This document shows, piece after piece, positions 57,115 to 64,000 of a stretch of DNA of 64,000 bases. Position 1 is the first letter of the stretch. Every line of letters begins with the position of its first letter. The notes under the pieces are model-generated. The model was given only the letters and a program-made list of their open reading frames with translations, ran no database searches and was not told the origin of the DNA. Source of the stretch: Streptomyces sp. NBC_00091 (lineage in GTDB: Bacteria > Actinomycetota > Actinomycetes > Streptomycetales > Streptomycetaceae). The translations under genes were made by a program, and so were the position numbers. The stretch spans positions 2,604,001-2,668,000 of the forward strand of contig NZ_JAPEMA010000001.1 of NCBI RefSeq assembly GCF_026343185.1. Direction: 5' to 3'.

Positions 57115-58562
57115 TCGGCGCGATCGCGGCTGCGGGGGAGGGTGGCGGCGAGGGCGGTGGCCGTCAGGAGGAGGGCGGCGCCGGTGGCGAAGGCCAGGTG
57201 GTAGCCGGAGGTGAGGGCCTCGGGCGGGGTGTGGCCGGCGGTCGTCAGGGCCTCGGTGCGGGAAGCGGCCAGGGTGGACAGGACGGCCACGCCGAGGGCC
57301 ATGCCGATCTGCTGGGTGGTGTTGAACAGCCCCGACGCCAGCCCGGCGTCGCGCTCGTCGGCGCCCGACATGCCCAGGGTGGTGAGGGCGGGCAGGGCCA
57401 GGCCGAAGCCGGAGGCCAGCAGCATCACGGGCAGCAGGTCGGAGACGTAGTCGGCGTGCACCGGGAGCCGGGTCAGCAGGGCGAGGCCCGCGACCAGCAG
57501 GACGAGGCCGGTGAGCAGGACGCCCCGCTCCCCGAAGCGGGCGATCAGCTTCGCCGCGCCCCCGAGGGAGACCCCGCCGATCGCCAGCGCGGCCGGCAGC
57601 ATCGCGAGGCCGGTCTCCGCCGCCCCGTAGCCCTGGACCTTCTGGAGGTAGAGGGCGACCAGGACCTGGAAGGAGAAGAGGGCGGCGACCATCAGGGCCT
57701 GGACCAGGTTCGCGCTCACCACGGTGCGGGAGCGCAGGATCCGCAGGGGCATCAGCGGGGTGCGGGCCTTGGCCTGGCGGACGGCGAAGGCGGCGAGGAG
57801 GGCCAGGGAGAGCGCCCCGAGGCCGAGGGTGCGCAGGGAGGTCCAGCCGTACTGCTCGACCTGGACGACGGTGTAGATGCCCGTCATCAGCCCGGCGGTG
57901 ACCATGAGGGCGCCCGGTACGTCCGCGCCGGCGCGCAGTCCGAGCCCCCGGCCGGCGGGGAGTGCGGGCAGGGCGGCCAGCAGGGCGGCGAGCCCGATGG
58001 GCAGGTTGATGAAGAAGATCCAGTGCCAGTCGAGGGCGTCGGTGAGGACCCCGCCCAGCACCTGCCCCAGGGAGGCTCCGGCCGCCCCGGTGAAGGAGAA
58101 GACGGCGATCGCCCGGGCGCGTTCGCGGGGCTCGGTGAAGAGGGTGACCAGGATCCCGAGGCTGACGGCGGAGGCCATCGCGCTGCCCACGCCCTGGAGG
58201 AAGCGGGCGGCGATCAGCAGGGCGGGGGAGTCGGCGAAGCCGGCGAGCAGCGAGGCGGCCGTGAAGAGGGCGGTGCCCGCGAGGAACATCCGCTTGCGGC
58301 CGATCAGGTCCCCGAGCCGGCCCGCGAGCAGCAGCAGGCTGCCGAAGGCGATCAGGTAGGCGTTCACGACCCAGCTGAGGCCGGCGGGGGAGAAGCCGAG
58401 GTCGTTCTGGATGGCCGGCATCGCCACGGTGACGATGCTGCCGTCGAGGACGGTCATCAGCATGCCGGTGGAGAGCACGGCGAGGGCGGTCCAGCGCGAG
58501 CGCGGTGCACTCGGTGCAGGGGTTCGGGGAGGGGAGGGGGCTTCCGTGGCGGTGGCGGTCAT
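57105..58562 (-). CDS. DHA2-type MFS drug efflux transporter
   Basis: A 485-residue transporter of the EmrB/QacA drug-proton antiporter group, probably with 14 membrane segments. It has TVLDGSIVTVAMPAIQ in helix 1, motif A GRLGDLIGRKRMFL, and an antiporter motif C variant GAAGASLGQVLGGV in helix 5. It is divergent from a MarR gene, with a candidate operator between, so it is probably repressed by MarR and induced by its substrate. The substrate is unknown. Confidence 0.92.
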   Translation of the reverse strand: MTATATEAPSPPRTPAPSAPRSRWTALAVLSTGMLMTVLDGSIVTVAMPAIQNDLGFSPAGLSWVVNAYLIAFGSLLLLAGRLGDLIGRKRMFLAGTALFTAASLLAGFADSPALLIAARFLQGVGSAMASAVSLGILVTLFTEPRERARAIAVFSFTGAAGASLGQVLGGVLTDALDWHWIFFINLPIGLAALLAALPALPAGRGLGLRAGADVPGALMVTAGLMTGIYTVVQVEQYGWTSLRTLGLGALSLALLAAFAVRQAKARTPLMPLRILRSRTVVSANLVQALMVAALFSFQVLVALYLQKVQGYGAAETGLAMLPAALAIGGVSLGGAAKLIARFGERGVLLTGLVLLVAGLALLTRLPVHADYVSDLLPVMLLASGFGLALPALTTLGMSGADERDAGLASGLFNTTQQIGMALGVAVLSTLAASRTEALTTAGHTPPEALTSGYHLAFATGAALLLTATALAATLPRSRDRADQR

Positions 58563-58628
58563 CGGTCTCTCCGGTCATCGGCGGGGCGTCGGAAGGGTGA
58601 TCGTCGGCGACTGGTGTGACCGTAGCAG

Positions 58629-58648
58629 ATAGTTTTGTTGCAGACTAT
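58629..58648. promoter_or_regulatory. Candidate MarR operator
   Basis: ATAGT (58629-58633) and ACTAT (58644-58648) form an inverted repeat with 10 bp between, in the AT-rich gap between the divergent MFS and marR genes, 32 bp before the marR ATG. Confidence 0.55.
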
Positions 58649-58679
58649 TTTCTTCGGATCGAGTTGTTAGGCTGGTTCC

Positions 58680-59162
58680 ATGACTGCGATGGGATCCACC
58701 CGGACCGAGCCCGACCTGTCCTTCCTCCTGGACCGCACCAGCCACGTCCTGCGGACCCGGATGGCCGCGGCCCTCGGCGAGATCGGGCTGACGGCCCGCA
58801 TGCACTGCGTCCTCGTACACGCCCTGGAGGAGGAGCGCACGCAGGTCCAGCTCGCCGAGATCGGCGACATGGACAAGACGACGATGGTCGTCACCGTCGA
58901 CGCCCTGGAGAAGGCCGGACTGGCCGAGCGGCGGCCCTCCACCAAGGACCGGCGGGCCCGGATCATCGCCGTCACCGACCGGGGCGCCGCCGTCGCCGGG
59001 GAGAGCCGGCGGATCGTCGACCGGGTCCACGCCGACGCCCTCGCCGACCTCTCCGACGCGGACCGCGACTGCCTGCTGCGGGTCCTCGGCCGGCTCGCCG
59101 AGGGGCCGCTGGGCGTACCCGCCGAGAGCCCCCGCCCGGCCCGGCGGGCCCGGCAGCAGTAG
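58680..59162 (+). CDS. MarR-family transcriptional regulator
   Basis: A 160-residue winged-helix regulator with TQVQLAEIGDMDKTTMVVTVDALEKAGLAERR, the MarR recognition region, and the wing STKDRRARIIAVTDRG. It should bind as a dimer to the palindrome upstream and repress itself and the divergent efflux pump. The last 15 residues are Arg/Pro-rich. Confidence 0.93.
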   Translation: MTAMGSTRTEPDLSFLLDRTSHVLRTRMAAALGEIGLTARMHCVLVHALEEERTQVQLAEIGDMDKTTMVVTVDALEKAGLAERRPSTKDRRARIIAVTDRGAAVAGESRRIVDRVHADALADLSDADRDCLLRVLGRLAEGPLGVPAESPRPARRARQQ

Positions 59163-59273
59163 CCGCCGGTGTCCCCCGTACGGCCCAGTCACACGGCCGG
59201 GCGCCGCCCGGTGTCCGAGAGTGGGTGGAGGCAATGAGCCCAGGGGGCAACACCACGCCGGAGGCGCACGCAC

Positions 59274-59756
59274 ATGGGACTCTTCGATTTCCTCAGGTCC
59301 GACAAGAAGAAGGAACACGAGGCCGCCGAGAAGGCGAAACAGCAGATGGAGCAGAGGGAGCAGCAGGCCGCGGCGGCGCCCGCGCCCGCCGCTCCGAAGG
59401 CGCCCTCCGAGATGGGCGGCAAGTACACCGACGCCGCGTCCGCCACCAAGGCGGCCGCCGAGCGGATGGCCGCGGCCGCCCGTCCCAAGTCGCCCCCGGC
59501 GGCGGGGCACATGCCGCCCGCCGCGCCGAGTCCCACGTCGGCCGCGCACAAGGCCGTACCGGTGCCGCCCAAGCCGGCGCCGACCGCCAAGAAGCGCACG
59601 TACACCGTCAAGCCGGGGGACTCGCTCTCCGCGATCGCCCGCCGCGAGCTGGGCAACGAGGGCCGCTGGCGTGAGCTGTACGCCATGAACCGGGGGGTGG
59701 TCGGCGCCAACCCCGACCTCATCCGTCCGGGGATGGTGCTGACGCTGCCGGGCTAG
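59274..59756 (+). CDS. LysM-domain protein without a signal peptide
   Basis: A 160-residue protein. It begins MGLFDFLRSDKKKEHE, then a charged coil and an Ala/Pro-rich linker, and ends with one LysM domain (YTVKPGDSLSAIARRELGN to GMVLTLPG, residues about 108-160). LysM binds glycan with GlcNAc, yet I see no signal peptide or membrane helix, so how or whether it reaches the wall is unclear. It resembles cytoplasmic LysM proteins of the YgaU type. Confidence 0.85.
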   Translation: MGLFDFLRSDKKKEHEAAEKAKQQMEQREQQAAAAPAPAAPKAPSEMGGKYTDAASATKAAAERMAAAARPKSPPAAGHMPPAAPSPTSAAHKAVPVPPKPAPTAKKRTYTVKPGDSLSAIARRELGNEGRWRELYAMNRGVVGANPDLIRPGMVLTLPG

Positions 59757-59783
59757 CCCGCACCTCTACGCGTCTACGCGCAA

Positions 59784-59813
59784 GGGCCCGGATCCGGTGA
59801 TGGATCCGGGCCC
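59784..59813. terminator. Terminator between LysM gene and convergent gene
   Basis: GGGCCCGGATCC (59784-59795) pairs perfectly with 59802-59813 around a 6-nt loop. Confidence 0.8.
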
Positions 59814-59840
59814 CTGCGCGTTCTGCGCGTACGGGTGCGG

Positions 59841-60533
59841 TCAGTGGTTCTTGCCGCCGTCCGTGCTCTTCGCCCCGTGCTCCTGTTCCGCCAGCTCGTC
59901 GTCGAAGCTCGCCGGCTCGGCGTCCTGCGCCGACAGCTCGGTGGCCGCCGGGGGCTCCACGAGCCAGTCCGGGTTCGACTGCTGGTCCCACCACTTCCAC
60001 GCCGCGAAGGCGCCGCCGGCCAGGAGCCCGACCAGCGCGACCCCCTTGAACAGGCGGCCGCACCGCGCCCGCCGCTCGTGGCGCCGCACCAGCTGCCGCA
60101 CTTCCTTCGCCGACACCTGGCCGCGCAGCGCCGCGAGCGCCGCCGTCGAACGGGACGCGGCCTCCTCGGCCACCGGCCGGCCCGCCGCGATCGCGCTCTC
60201 GATCCGCGGCGCCGCGTAGTCGGCCGCCTGGCGTGCGGCGACGCGCGTCTGGTGGACGGCCTTCGTCGCGGCCCGGTCCACATCCGGCGGCACATGGGTG
60301 CGCGCCGCCCGCATCCGCGGATGCAGGTGGTTGTCGTAGGCCGCGCGGGCCTGCAGCGAGGCCTGGCCGGCCGCGTACGAGACCTTCGGCGCCAGCCGCT
60401 CGTTCGCCTCGTGCGCGTAGTGCACAGCCGCGTCCTTGGCGGTCTCTGCGTACGGCGCCACCACTTCCGCTGCGTGCCTCACGGTGTCCATGGCGCTCTC
60501 GGCGGCCAGGCGCACGCTGTCCTTGCGGGTCAC
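59841..60533 (-). CDS. DUF5324-like protein with single membrane helix
   Basis: A 230-residue protein from GTG 60533, six bases after GAGGAGG. The first about 140 residues are long amphipathic helices rich in Ala, Arg and His (VRLAAESAMDTVRHAAEVVAPY). One helix (LFKGVALVGLLAGGAFAAWKWW) near 165-187 follows, then an acidic outer tail. The sequence matches what I recall of DUF5324, a streptomycete family of unknown function. A coiled-coil scaffold is possible. Confidence 0.75.
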   Translation of the reverse strand: MTRKDSVRLAAESAMDTVRHAAEVVAPYAETAKDAAVHYAHEANERLAPKVSYAAGQASLQARAAYDNHLHPRMRAARTHVPPDVDRAATKAVHQTRVAARQAADYAAPRIESAIAAGRPVAEEAASRSTAALAALRGQVSAKEVRQLVRRHERRARCGRLFKGVALVGLLAGGAFAAWKWWDQQSNPDWLVEPPAATELSAQDAEPASFDDELAEQEHGAKSTDGGKNH

Positions 60534-60707
60534 GGGATCCTCCTCCTCGGTGGCGGACACAGTTCACCTTTCCACCCTTTGTCGGATCATGCCTGCCATA
60601 GCGCCGCCTGGCATGCGTGACAGGGCATACGGGTGGAGGATTTCTGTGCCGTTGTGCCCTCCGTGCGAGGATCTGGACCGACAGTGATGACTATGGAAGG
60701 CAGATCC

Positions 60708-61247
60708 GTGGCCGAGAAGCTCTACGCCACCCTGAAGACCAACCAAGGCGACATCGAGATCGAGCTGCTGGCGAACTTCGCTCCGAAGACCGTACGGAAC
60801 TTCGTGGAGCTCGCCACGGGCGCCCGCGAGTGGACCCGCCCCACCGACGGCCAGAAGACCACGGCCCCGCTCTACGACGGCACCGTCTTCCACCGCGTCA
60901 TCAGCGGCTTCATGATCCAGGGCGGCGACCCGCTCGGCAACGGCACCGGCGGCCCCGGTTACCAGTTCGCCGACGAGTTCCACCCCGACCTGGCCTTCAC
61001 CAAGCCCTACCTGCTCGCCATGGCCAATGCCGGCCCGGGCACGAACGGCTCGCAGTTCTTCATCACGGTCGCCCCGACGGCCTGGCTGACCCGCAAGCAC
61101 ACCATCTTCGGCGAGGTCACCGACGCGGCCAGCCGCAAGGTCGTGGACGCCATCGCGTCCGGCCCGACCAACCCGCGCACCGAGCGGCCCCTGGACGACG
61201 TGATCATCCAGTCCGTCACCGTCGAGAAGCGCGACGTCAAGCGCTGA
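60708..61247 (+). CDS. Cyclophilin-type peptidyl-prolyl isomerase
   Basis: A 179-residue cytoplasmic cyclophilin. It shows LYATLKTNQGDIEIELL, FHRVISGFMIQGGDP with the catalytic Arg, and GTNGSQFFITVAP. It speeds proline isomerisation in folding proteins. GTG 60708 follows GGAAGG; ATG 60693 is an alternative. No signal peptide. Confidence 0.94.
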   Translation: MAEKLYATLKTNQGDIEIELLANFAPKTVRNFVELATGAREWTRPTDGQKTTAPLYDGTVFHRVISGFMIQGGDPLGNGTGGPGYQFADEFHPDLAFTKPYLLAMANAGPGTNGSQFFITVAPTAWLTRKHTIFGEVTDAASRKVVDAIASGPTNPRTERPLDDVIIQSVTVEKRDVKR

Positions 61248-61350
61248 CCGCAGCCCCGCGGGACCGGGAACCTTTGCGCCCCGTCCGTCCGTACTGGATA
61301 CACACGGACCGGCGGGGCGCTTCCCCGCCCGCCGCCGATCGAGGGGACCG

Positions 61351-62223
61351 ATGGACACCGACCGTCTGCCGGGCTGCTACCGCCACCCGGACCGCGACAC
61401 CGGCATCAGCTGCACCCGCTGCGAGCGGCCCATCTGCCCGGAGTGCATGATCAGCGCCTCGGTGGGCTTCCAGTGCCCCGAGTGCGTCCGGGACGGCTCC
61501 GGCACTGGGCACGCCCCCGCGGCCAACGCCCCGCGCACGGTCGCGGGCGGGCTGGTCACCGGCGATCCGCAGCTCGTCACCAAGATCCTGATCGGGATCA
61601 ACGCGCTGGTGTTCCTCGCGGCCTTCGCCGTGCCGGGCCTGGCCGTCCAGCTGGAGCTGCTCGGCCGCTACATCGAGTACTTCGGCGCCCCCGTCGAAGG
61701 GGTTTCCACCGGGCAGTACCACCGGCTGCTGACCTCGGTGTTCCTGCATGTCGAGGTGTGGCACATCTTCGGCAACATGCTCGCCCTGTGGGTGATCGGC
61801 GGTCCGCTGGAGGCGGCCCTGGGCCGGTCCCGCTATCTCGCCCTCTACCTGCTGTCGGGGCTGGGCGGCAGCGCCCTCGTCTATCTGCTGACCGCGCCGA
61901 ACACCCCGACCCTCGGCGCCTCCGGAGCCGTCTGCGGCCTGCTGGGCGCCACCGTGGTCCTCGCCCGCCGGCTCCGCTACGAGATGCGGCCGGTGCTGAT
62001 CACGCTCGGGCTCATGCTCATCGTGACCTTCGTGCCCCTCGGGGGCCTGTCGGTGTCCTGGCAGGCGCACATCGGCGGCCTGGTGACCGGCGCGCTGATC
62101 GCGCTGGGGCTGCTCGCGCCCGCCACCGGCCGCAAGCGCGCGGTCGTCCAGGTGGTGACCTGCGCTGCGGTCCTCCTGCTGACCGCAGCGCTGATCGTCG
62201 TCCGGACGGCCGAACTCACCTGA
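61351..62223 (+). CDS. Rhomboid-family intramembrane serine protease
   Basis: A 290-residue protein. The N-terminus is a small zinc finger (CYRHPDRDTGISCTRCERPIC and CPEC), then six or seven membrane helices. The catalytic serine is in TLGASGAVCGLLG and the histidine in WQAHIGGLVTG. HIFGNMLALW is also typical. The B-box-like N-terminal finger is common in streptomycete rhomboids. Substrates are unknown. Confidence 0.92.
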   Translation: MDTDRLPGCYRHPDRDTGISCTRCERPICPECMISASVGFQCPECVRDGSGTGHAPAANAPRTVAGGLVTGDPQLVTKILIGINALVFLAAFAVPGLAVQLELLGRYIEYFGAPVEGVSTGQYHRLLTSVFLHVEVWHIFGNMLALWVIGGPLEAALGRSRYLALYLLSGLGGSALVYLLTAPNTPTLGASGAVCGLLGATVVLARRLRYEMRPVLITLGLMLIVTFVPLGGLSVSWQAHIGGLVTGALIALGLLAPATGRKRAVVQVVTCAAVLLLTAALIVVRTAELT

Positions 62224-62238
62224 TCACACCGGCGTCAA

Positions 62239-62302
62239 CTCTCCACAGAGTTATCCACAGATCTTCTGTCTTTTCCTCAGGTGTGGATGACGCTGTGGAT
62301 AA
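62239..62302. promoter_or_regulatory. DnaA-box cluster between the rhomboid gene and crgA
   Basis: TTATCCACA at 62251-62259 (+) and at 62294-62302 (-), plus TCATCCACA at 62282-62290 (-), and a weaker CTCTCCACA just before. The two perfect boxes sit in inverted copies of GAGTTATCCACAG. The 128-bp gap is otherwise between convergent genes, so a promoter role is unlikely; DnaA titration is one idea. Confidence 0.6.
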
Positions 62303-62351
62303 CTCATGGGAGAGCTTGCGCCGCTCGGCCATCCGGGTAAGCGGATGCGCG

Positions 62352-62606
62352 CTACTTCCACTGCGTGGAGACACCGAAACCGGCGGCGATGAAGCCGAAA
62401 CCGACGACGATGTTCCAGTTGCCCAGCGCCTCGACGGGCAACTGGGTATCGGTCACGTAGAAGACCACGATCCACGCGAGACCGATCAGGAAGAACGCCA
62501 GCATGACCGGGGCGACCCAGCTGCGGTTGGTCAGCCTGATCGTCTGCGCCTGCTTCGCCGGCGGCGGCGTGTAGTCGTCCTTCTTGCGGATACGTGACTT
62601 CGGCAC
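62352..62606 (-). CDS. crgA: Cell division protein CrgA
   Basis: An 84-residue protein with a basic start ([16 protein letters not shown]) and two membrane helices ([21 protein letters not shown] and [16 protein letters not shown]). CrgA is an actinobacterial protein that curbs FtsZ ring formation in Streptomyces aerial hyphae and recruits partners to the septum. Its place near the origin, beside DUF881 and sortase genes, is standard. Confidence 0.95.
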   Translation of the reverse strand: MPKSRIRKKDDYTPPPAKQAQTIRLTNRSWVAPVMLAFFLIGLAWIVVFYVTDTQLPVEALGNWNIVVGFGFIAAGFGVSTQWK

Positions 62607-62698
62607 GAGGGGCTCTCCTGTCGATGCGCTGGGGGACCTTGCCTGCCCCGGGCGTCCGTTAGCGTAGTGGACCTGTGGCGTTGAAGGAGAAGGGTACG

Positions 62699-63475
62699 TT
62701 GAGCGATTCAGACGACTCCTCCGCGGGTCCCCGTCGCCGGGCCAGGCCGGTGCGGCTGCTCACGGCCGCCGTCTTCGCCCTGGCCGGGCTCATCTTCGTC
62801 ACCAGCTTCAACACGTCCAAGGGTACGAACATCCGGACGGACGCATCACTCCTGAAGCTGTCCGACCTGATCCACGAGCGCAGCGCCAAGAACGCCGAGC
62901 TGGAGAAGAGCGCCGCGGCCGCGCGCGCCCAGGTGGACGCCCTCGCGGAACGGGACAACGGCAGCACCAAGGCCGAGGAGGCCAGGCTGGCCGCCCTGCG
63001 CACAGCCTCGGGCACCGAGGAGCTCTCCGGCAAGGGCCTGACGGTCACCCTCAACGACGCCCCGCCGAACGCCACCGCCCGCGTCCCCGGCGTCCCCGAA
63101 CCGCAGCCCAACGACCTGGTGATCCACCAGCAGGACCTCCAGGCCGTGGTGAACGCGCTGTGGCTGGGCGGCGCCGAGGGCATCGAGGTGATGGGCCAGC
63201 GGCTGATCTCCACCAGCGCGGTGCGCTGCGTGGGCAACACCCTGATCCTCCAGGGCCGCGTGTACTCGCCCCCGTACAAGGTTTCCGCGGTCGGCGACCC
63301 GGGCGCGTTGCGCAGGGCCCTCGGGGCCTCCCCCGCCCTGCAGAACTACCAGCTGTACGTCAACGCGTACGGGCTCGGCTGGAAAGTGGACGAGGAGAAG
63401 CGGCTGACACTGCCCGGCTACTCCGGCACAGTGGACCTCCACTATGCGAAGCCGCTGGAGTCCGCCGCGTCCTGA
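62699..63475 (+). CDS. DUF881 membrane-anchored protein
   Basis: A 258-residue protein: Arg-rich start, one N-terminal helix ([20 protein letters not shown]), a coiled coil (about 55-95), and the DUF881 domain with [32 protein letters not shown] and GRVYSPPY. I prefer TTG 62699 (LSDSDDSS), just after GGAGAAGGG; GTG 62675 is the alternative. DUF881 genes lie with division genes in actinobacteria and Firmicutes, so a wall or septum role is likely but unproven. Confidence 0.85.
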   Translation: MSDSDDSSAGPRRRARPVRLLTAAVFALAGLIFVTSFNTSKGTNIRTDASLLKLSDLIHERSAKNAELEKSAAAARAQVDALAERDNGSTKAEEARLAALRTASGTEELSGKGLTVTLNDAPPNATARVPGVPEPQPNDLVIHQQDLQAVVNALWLGGAEGIEVMGQRLISTSAVRCVGNTLILQGRVYSPPYKVSAVGDPGALRRALGASPALQNYQLYVNAYGLGWKVDEEKRLTLPGYSGTVDLHYAKPLESAAS

Positions 63476-64000
63476 CGTCGTACTGCGCCTGGTGGTACGG
63501 ACGTTCAGCGAGGTGTGCCTGACGGCAGGGACCCTGATCGTGCTGTTCGTGGCGTACGTCCTGCTGTGGACCGGGGTCAAGGCCGACCGGGCCATGGAGG
63601 ACGAGCGGGCCCGGCTGCGCGACCGCTGGGCGGCGGCGGCCCCGGCGGCCGCTCCGGCCCCCCGGGCCCCCGCTCCGGCCCCTTCGGAGCCCTATCCGCC
63701 GGGGCGGGCCTTCGCCGAGATGTCCATCCCCCGCTTCGGCCCCGACTGGAACAAGCCGGTCCTGGAGGGCACGGACGCCGAACCGCTGAAGAAGGGCCTC
63801 GGCCACTACACCGGCACGGCCCGCCCCGGAGGCGACGGCAACTTCGCCGTCGCGGGGCACCGGCGCACCTACGGGGACCCGTTCAAGGACTTCCCCGAGC
63901 TGCGCCCCGGGGACACGGTGATCGTCCGGGACGCGACGGGCCGGTACACGTACACCGTGCGGGCCGAGCCGCTGCGCATCCTGCCCACCGAGACCGGGGT
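63444..64000 (+). CDS. Class E sortase (partial, runs off right edge)
   Basis: About 185 residues are visible. ATG 63444 overlaps DUF881 by 32 nt; GTG 63492 is the alternative. A membrane helix (LTAGTLIVLFVAYVLLW) and Ala/Pro-rich linker come first, then the sortase barrel: MSIPRFGPDWNKPVLEGT, LGHYTGTARPGGDGNFAVAGHRRTYG with the conserved His, and TVIVRDATGRYTYTV. The catalytic Cys and Arg lie beyond the window. Class E sortases attach wall proteins (LAXTG signals), such as chaplins. Confidence 0.9.
   Translation, partial: MRSRWSPPRPDVVLRLVVRTFSEVCLTAGTLIVLFVAYVLLWTGVKADRAMEDERARLRDRWAAAAPAAAPAPRAPAPAPSEPYPPGRAFAEMSIPRFGPDWNKPVLEGTDAEPLKKGLGHYTGTARPGGDGNFAVAGHRRTYGDPFKDFPELRPGDTVIVRDATGRYTYTVRAEPLRILPTETG

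Overview
The window is a chromosomal replication-origin region of a high-GC actinomycete, almost certainly a Streptomyces or close relative. The base composition, the many GTG starts, the gene order rpmH-dnaA-oriC-dnaN-gnd-recF-DUF721-gyrB-gyrA, several exact 16-bp parS sites and a textbook SigR promoter in front of trxBA all point the same way. No species call is possible from this alone.

Layout. (1) 1-5836: the right-hand part of a Tn7-like transposon, tnsA-tnsB-tnsC-tniQ, all leftward and all overlapping by 4 nt. tniQ runs off the window's left edge, so the cargo and far end are not visible. The element stops about 11 bp after the stop codon of dnaB, in the arrangement Tn7 has behind glmS. 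(2) 5847-11462: dnaB, a MATE pump, and the rpsF-ssb-rpsR-rplI group. (3) 11594-19993: cell-wall and envelope genes (FemX-like, alanine-racemase-like, GT87-like mannosyltransferase, class A PBP), a PadR regulator with a palindromic operator, and inositol-phosphate synthase. (4) 20098-32559: an MFS protein, cca, a large membrane-anchored protein, murJ with a separate pseudokinase, sigM with its anti-sigma factor, and trxBA. (5) 32641-39107: leftward from the origin, rpmH-rnpA-yidD-yidC-jag-rsmG-parA-parB, ending at a long terminator. (6) 39468-51760: rightward dnaA, oriC with many DnaA boxes, dnaN, gnd, recF, DUF721, gyrB, gyrA, DUF3566. (7) 51844-64000: tRNA-Ile, tRNA-Ala, a kinase, an HTH protein, two decayed lipoprotein genes, an MFS/MarR divergent pair, LysM, DUF5324-like, cyclophilin, rhomboid, crgA, DUF881 and a partial class E sortase.

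The genes fit together as replication initiation and control (DnaA, oriC, DnaN, DnaB, SSB, gyrase), segregation (ParA, ParB and five intact parS copies, three of them overlapping coding sequence), and envelope building (FemX, MurJ, PBP, YidC, CrgA). DnaA boxes also cluster upstream of dnaB and between the rhomboid gene and crgA, outside oriC. The most unusual feature is the Tn7-like element that appears to use the 3' end of the replicative helicase gene as its attachment site.
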